In this document: positions 60,734 to 64,000 of the stretch, piece by piece
Layout: each line of letters starts with the position of its first letter
Position numbering within the stretch: the stretch's first letter is position 1
DNA from: Halanaerobium polyolivorans
Lineage (GTDB): Bacteria; Bacillota; Halanaerobiia; Halanaerobiales; Halanaerobiaceae
Direction: 5' to 3'
Length of the DNA stretch: 64,000 bases
NCBI RefSeq assembly: GCF_020711195.1
Contig: NZ_JAJFAT010000010.1
Span: 52,737-116,736, forward strand
The notes under the pieces: generated by a model
The model's database searches: none
Told to the model about the DNA's origin: nothing
The model's input: only the letters and a program-made list of their open reading frames with translations
Position numbers and translations under genes: made by a program

Positions 60734-61759
60734 TCAAAGTATTTTTCTGATCCAGCCCTCAGGAGCTTCTAAATCTCCCAGCTGTATTTTGGTTAAGCTA
60801 TCATATAATTTTTTTGTAATTTCTCCCATTTTATCCATCCCACTAGGGAAAATAATTTCTTGATCTCCATTTACTACCTTACCCACAGGTGAGATAACTG
60901 CTGCAGTTCCACAAACCCCACATTCGGCAAAGTTTTCTAATTCTTCAAGTTTAACCGGTCTTTCAATGACCTTTAGACCAAGCCTATTTTCAGCTATGTA
61001 CAGGATTGACCGCTTTGTTATAGAAGGAAGAATAGATTCTGACTTTGGTGTTAGAAGTTCGTTATCCTTTGTTATAAAAATAAAGTTAGCTCCACCTGTT
61101 TCTTCTACGGATGTTCTACTTTCAGCATCTAAATATAGATTTTCATCAAATCCATTTTCATGTGCTTCAATATGTGCTCTTAAGCTCATTGCATAGTTCA
61201 AACCTGCTTTAATGTTTCCTGTGCCCCGGGGAGCAGCTCTATCATATTCACTCACACAAAGAGTTAGTGGATTGACCCCTCCTTTAAAATAGGGTCCAAC
61301 CGGTGTTCCAAAAAGTCTAAACTGATATCCCGCTGCAGGCTCAATACTGATCACAGGTTTTGAAGCAAAAATAAAGGGACGTAAATATAATGCTGCACCG
61401 GTTCCATAAGGAGGAACCCATTCAGCATTAGCCTCTACCACCTTATCAACTGCCTCCAAAAATCGTTCTTTGGGAAAGGGTGGTATTTGAAGCACCTCTG
61501 CAGAATCGATCATTCTTTCTGCATTCAAATCAGGCCTGAATGTAACAATACTTCCATCTTTTGTAGTAAAAGCTTTTAATCCTTCAAATACCTGCTGACA
61601 ATACTGCAAGACACCTGCACTCTCATTAATTACAATATCCGAATCAGAACTTAAAGTTCCTTTTTCCCATTCTCCATTTTTATAATTTGCCACATATCTT
61701 TTATCTATAGCCCGATAATCAAAACCAAGGTTTTCCCAATCTAGATTCTTCTTTTTCAT
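60734..61759 (-). CDS. ilvE: Branched-chain amino-acid aminotransferase
   Basis: A 341-residue class IV PLP aminotransferase, larger subgroup (like mammalian and some bacterial BCATs), making valine, leucine and isoleucine. LQYCQQVFEGLKAF near residue 47, PFIFASKPVISIEPAAGYQF near 125, the PLP lysine in GNIKAGLNYA near 185 and SVEETGGANFIFI near 220 are typical; CGVCGTAAVISPVG near 300 has the CXXC redox motif of that subgroup. The start at 61757-61759 follows GAGGAGAATTAAAG. Confidence 0.93.
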   Translation of the reverse strand: MKKKNLDWENLGFDYRAIDKRYVANYKNGEWEKGTLSSDSDIVINESAGVLQYCQQVFEGLKAFTTKDGSIVTFRPDLNAERMIDSAEVLQIPPFPKERFLEAVDKVVEANAEWVPPYGTGAALYLRPFIFASKPVISIEPAAGYQFRLFGTPVGPYFKGGVNPLTLCVSEYDRAAPRGTGNIKAGLNYAMSLRAHIEAHENGFDENLYLDAESRTSVEETGGANFIFITKDNELLTPKSESILPSITKRSILYIAENRLGLKVIERPVKLEELENFAECGVCGTAAVISPVGKVVNGDQEIIFPSGMDKMGEITKKLYDSLTKIQLGDLEAPEGWIRKIL

Positions 61760-61784
61760 CTTTAATTCTCCTCGTATAATATAA

Positions 61785-62366
61785 TTATTTAAAGTTATCT
61801 CCAACCAGATAGTTCATTTTTGTTAAAATAGCATAATCATCATAAAATTTGATTTCTGTAAGAGAGGTGTTATCTATCTGGAATTGTTTAAAACTTTTTG
61901 ATTGTACTGCTAGAATTTCTCTTAAGTACATTTTTATAACTCCACCATGGGTCACAACTATTAGTTTTTCTCCTTTATGTTCTTCTAAGAGCTGATCGAA
62001 AAAAGAATTTATTCTGGCTGCAAACTCGCTAATATTTTCTCCTCCAGGTGCTCCATTTTTCAGCGGGTCATTTTTCCAGACTTCCATATTATCAGGATAT
62101 TGAGCAGCTATTTCTTCGAAATTTAAACCTTCCCATTCAGCAAAATCTATTTCTCTTAATTTTTTACTCTCCATAATTTCAATATCCAGTTTATCAGCAA
62201 TAAATGATGCTGTCTTTCTGGCCCGCTTAAGATTACTGCTGTAAATATGATCAAATCTGTAATCTTCTAGAAATAAAGCTGTTTCTACAGTTTTTTGGAT
62301 ACCTGTGTCATTTAACTCTGTATCTGTCTGGCCCTGGATTATAGATTTTTTATTGTTATCTATCAA
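61785..62366 (-). pseudogene. Histidine phosphatase gene with decayed start and catalytic motif
   Basis: The open frame encodes a histidine phosphatase (phosphoglycerate-mutase-like) from IIQGQTDTELNDTG on, with the second-half catalytic HGG (VVTHGGVIK near residue 143), SSNLKRARKTA and the E-W-E-G segment. The N-terminal RHGE motif with the phosphorylated His is missing: upstream in frame reads VRII then KQKNLIDNN, where VRIIFxRHGET would be expected. AAAGGAG still stands at 62392-62398, but no ATG, GTG or TTG lies at the right distance. The TTG at 62366 has no ribosome site. Likely inactive. Confidence 0.65.
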
Positions 62367-62411
62367 ATTTTTCTGCTTGATAATCCTTACACTCCTTTGG
62401 AATTTTTAATA

Positions 62412-63569
62412 CTACAGGTGAATTCTTAAATTCCTTTTTATTTGCTCAGGATCATATTCTTCAAAGCCCTGACTTTTTGCCCACTCAGACATCATCTCAT
62501 GTTCTTCATGCTCAGGATCAGAAATTATCTCCATAAACCGGCTAAATCCTGGAACTCCTCCTACATCTTCAGGTGGAGCAGTACCTGCTCCTTCTAAAAA
62601 TTCTGACTGATATTTATTATAATCTTCTATTATCTCCTCTACTTCGAGATATAACTCCCAGTTATCACCATAATCATAGATATATTTTATTCTTGCAGGA
62701 AGATAATCTTTCAGCAAAGAATCTTTTTCTAAACTGAGTTCAAAGTCTTCTCCCTCATAATTGAGTTCATGCTTATTATATTCTAAGTTTTCTTCGTTCA
62801 TTACTATATTGTAGGCTGCTTTATAAGCATCTCTATGGTATTCAGCTTGATTCCAGGATTTACTCTCATCCTTCTCTTCACTATAAACAAAAAATTCATG
62901 AAGGTGATAATCCATCCAGTTATATAGGTTTTGGATTACTTTATGTAAATCATAGAAATAATAGTTTAAAGGAACTATTACTTTTCGCCAGGCAGAATAT
63001 TCGCCTAACTCTAGATCAACTTTTATTACAGCTCCATTAATTTTAACCGGAGACTCACCATAATATTCTTCTAGTTTCTCGTTCAGTCTTTCACCAGGTG
63101 TATAGTAATCATCTGAATCTTTTTCAGTAACAATTCTGTGGCTTAATTTACGACTGATATAAGACTGAACTTTTTTATCCTGAATATACTCATCGTGAAA
63201 AAATTGTGCCTCTTTACAGCTGTGGTTCATTCTAGCTACCTGACTATGGCTTTTAGTTTTCGAAAATTCAATTTCCTCAAATTCATTTAAATAGCTTTCA
63301 ATAATCTTTTCTTTAACGCCTTCAACTGTAAATGTTTCTCTTATTGCACTTTTAATTAGCTCAGCAATATTTTTGAAATCATTTTTCTTCAATCCATATA
63401 ATACTACTGTATAACGAGCAGCATTATTGGTCATTACAATAACTTTTCTCCGTTCAATTCTGATTATATTCGCATGCCAGCAAAATAACTGGTCTTTTGA
63501 AGTTTCAGCTTCAACTAAGTTTTTGATTTTTAATTCATCTCTTAATTTTTTGGTTACCTGGATTAACAT
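62412..63569 (-). CDS. Fusion of DUF6933 and plasmid pRiA4b ORF-3-like domains
   Basis: A 385-residue protein. Residues about 1-125 (LIQVTKKLRDELKIKNL, FCWHANIIRIERRKVIVMTN) match DUF6933; residues about 185-385 match the pRiA4b ORF-3 family seen in IS1096-type elements and many chromosomes (VIVPLNYYFYDLHKVIQNLY, IKYIYDYGDNWELYLEVEEI, GTAPPEDVGGVPGFSRFMEI). The ORF-3 domain has no proven activity. No transposase or terminal repeats are near. A linker of charged residues joins the two. Confidence 0.75.
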   Translation of the reverse strand: MLIQVTKKLRDELKIKNLVEAETSKDQLFCWHANIIRIERRKVIVMTNNAARYTVVLYGLKKNDFKNIAELIKSAIRETFTVEGVKEKIIESYLNEFEEIEFSKTKSHSQVARMNHSCKEAQFFHDEYIQDKKVQSYISRKLSHRIVTEKDSDDYYTPGERLNEKLEEYYGESPVKINGAVIKVDLELGEYSAWRKVIVPLNYYFYDLHKVIQNLYNWMDYHLHEFFVYSEEKDESKSWNQAEYHRDAYKAAYNIVMNEENLEYNKHELNYEGEDFELSLEKDSLLKDYLPARIKYIYDYGDNWELYLEVEEIIEDYNKYQSEFLEGAGTAPPEDVGGVPGFSRFMEIISDPEHEEHEMMSEWAKSQGFEEYDPEQIKRNLRIHL

Positions 63570-64000
63570 ATAATCATTCCTTTTTTTGATTTTTTTAAAC
63601 TTTTAGCCTGCTAATATTAATGATTACTTTTTTTAGTATTATAAGTTGTCAATTCTCTCCTCAACATAACCAATGTCTTCTTTTTTCTGCAGAAATATTG
63701 AGGTTTATAGAAACAAAATTACTCTTAATCAATTCTATTTGGTTGAATTGCAGAATTAAAACCAATAAAAAATAATCCATAGCTAAAAACCAAATATGAT
63801 ATAAATGACCAAAAGATCATATTCGAGTTTTAAACTGTGGATCTAAAAATATTTATCTTCATCATAAGCTCAGCAGAAAAAGCAACAATCTTTTTAAAAC
63901 TTCAAAATATAATTAGATTAATAGGTTGTATAATTAATGTTGTGAAGAAAAAATTGTGAATTTAAAAACATCTAAATAAAAAAGGCATTTGCCTGGCTCC
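63570..64000. other. Right-edge intergenic region, 431 bases
   Basis: Very AT-rich and without a convincing reading frame on either strand. The final bases hold a small hairpin that looks like the terminator of a minus-strand gene beyond the edge. A TATAAT at about 63927 is not accompanied by a clear -35 box. Confidence 0.5.
63977..63994 (-). terminator. Probable terminator of a gene beyond the right edge
   Basis: On the minus strand AGGC, AAAT, GCCT form a small hairpin followed by at least six T. The stem may extend past the window. Confidence 0.4.

Noticed and set aside
62412..63569. Intact insertion sequence around the pRiA4b ORF-3-like gene
   Set aside because: No transposase frame, terminal inverted repeats or target duplication seen in the flanks.
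1..64000. tRNA, rRNA, CRISPR or prophage
   Set aside because: No cloverleaf, rRNA segment, spaced repeat array or phage structural gene was seen by eye; a covariance search could still find a missed small RNA.

Overview
The window looks like chromosome from a low-GC (roughly one-third G+C), fermentative, diderm Firmicutes-type anaerobe, most like the Halanaerobiales (Halanaerobium group). The reasons are a PPi-type phosphofructokinase, two class I aldolases, tryptophanase, many amino-acid and peptide degradation genes, an outer-membrane beta-barrel protein and a LolA-like carrier beside Firmicutes-style AddAB, strong AGGAGG ribosome sites and CdaR/PucR regulators. The genus assignment is inference. 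I see no rRNA, tRNA, CRISPR array, prophage or intact insertion sequence. Many listed starts were shortened from the longest possible frame because a good ribosome-binding site decides an internal start.

Layout. 1-6.4 kb: end of a CoA-binding protein, a large PAS/GGDEF/HD-GYP sensor, pirin, a small secreted protein, a CDGSH iron-sulfur protein and a gutted aldose epimerase. 6.4-13.7 kb: an operon of a membrane transporter and three M20 hydrolases, divergent from a GAF/CdaR regulator. 13.7-20.2 kb: two class I fructose-bisphosphate aldolases, PPi-PFK, a cluster of QueG-like, HDAC-like and HhH proteins, a gutted SDR and a NUDIX protein. 20.3-24.5 kb: tryptophan catabolism (RidA, tryptophanase, NSS-type transporter, YheO-like regulator) with a nearly identical promoter/operator at both ends. 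24.6-36.5 kb: a long operon (Asp/Glu-type racemase, DUF1177 protein, Opp ABC transporter, nitrilase) controlled by a PucR regulator, with a divergent nitroreductase/DUF6092/aminopeptidase operon. 36.6-41.1 kb: envelope operon of two FtsX/LolC-type permeases, a LolA-like protein and a beta-barrel, without an ATPase. 41.2-46.8 kb: small conserved genes, a KhtTU-type cation/proton antiporter, an HD hydrolase, a 48-residue ORF and a gutted photolyase-related gene. 46.9-49.7 kb: zinc ABC transporter with a histidine-rich binding protein. 49.8-55.6 kb: AddAB. 55.7-59.4 kb: a cobalamin riboswitch controlling a zinc dehydrogenase, a TrpD-like transferase, a small protein and an atypical ADP-ribosylglycohydrolase. 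59.5-63.6 kb: chorismate synthase, branched-chain aminotransferase, a decayed histidine phosphatase and a DUF6933/pRiA4b-ORF3 fusion.

Main leads: (1) the B12-riboswitch operon with an unusual gene set and a visible antiterminator/terminator switch; (2) a 16-bp palindrome at the same distance from the -10 box before addBA and before a 48-residue ORF; (3) duplicated promoter/operators bracketing the tryptophanase locus; (4) three genes that kept both ends but lost their middles; (5) an uncharacterised racemase/DUF1177/Opp/nitrilase catabolic operon.
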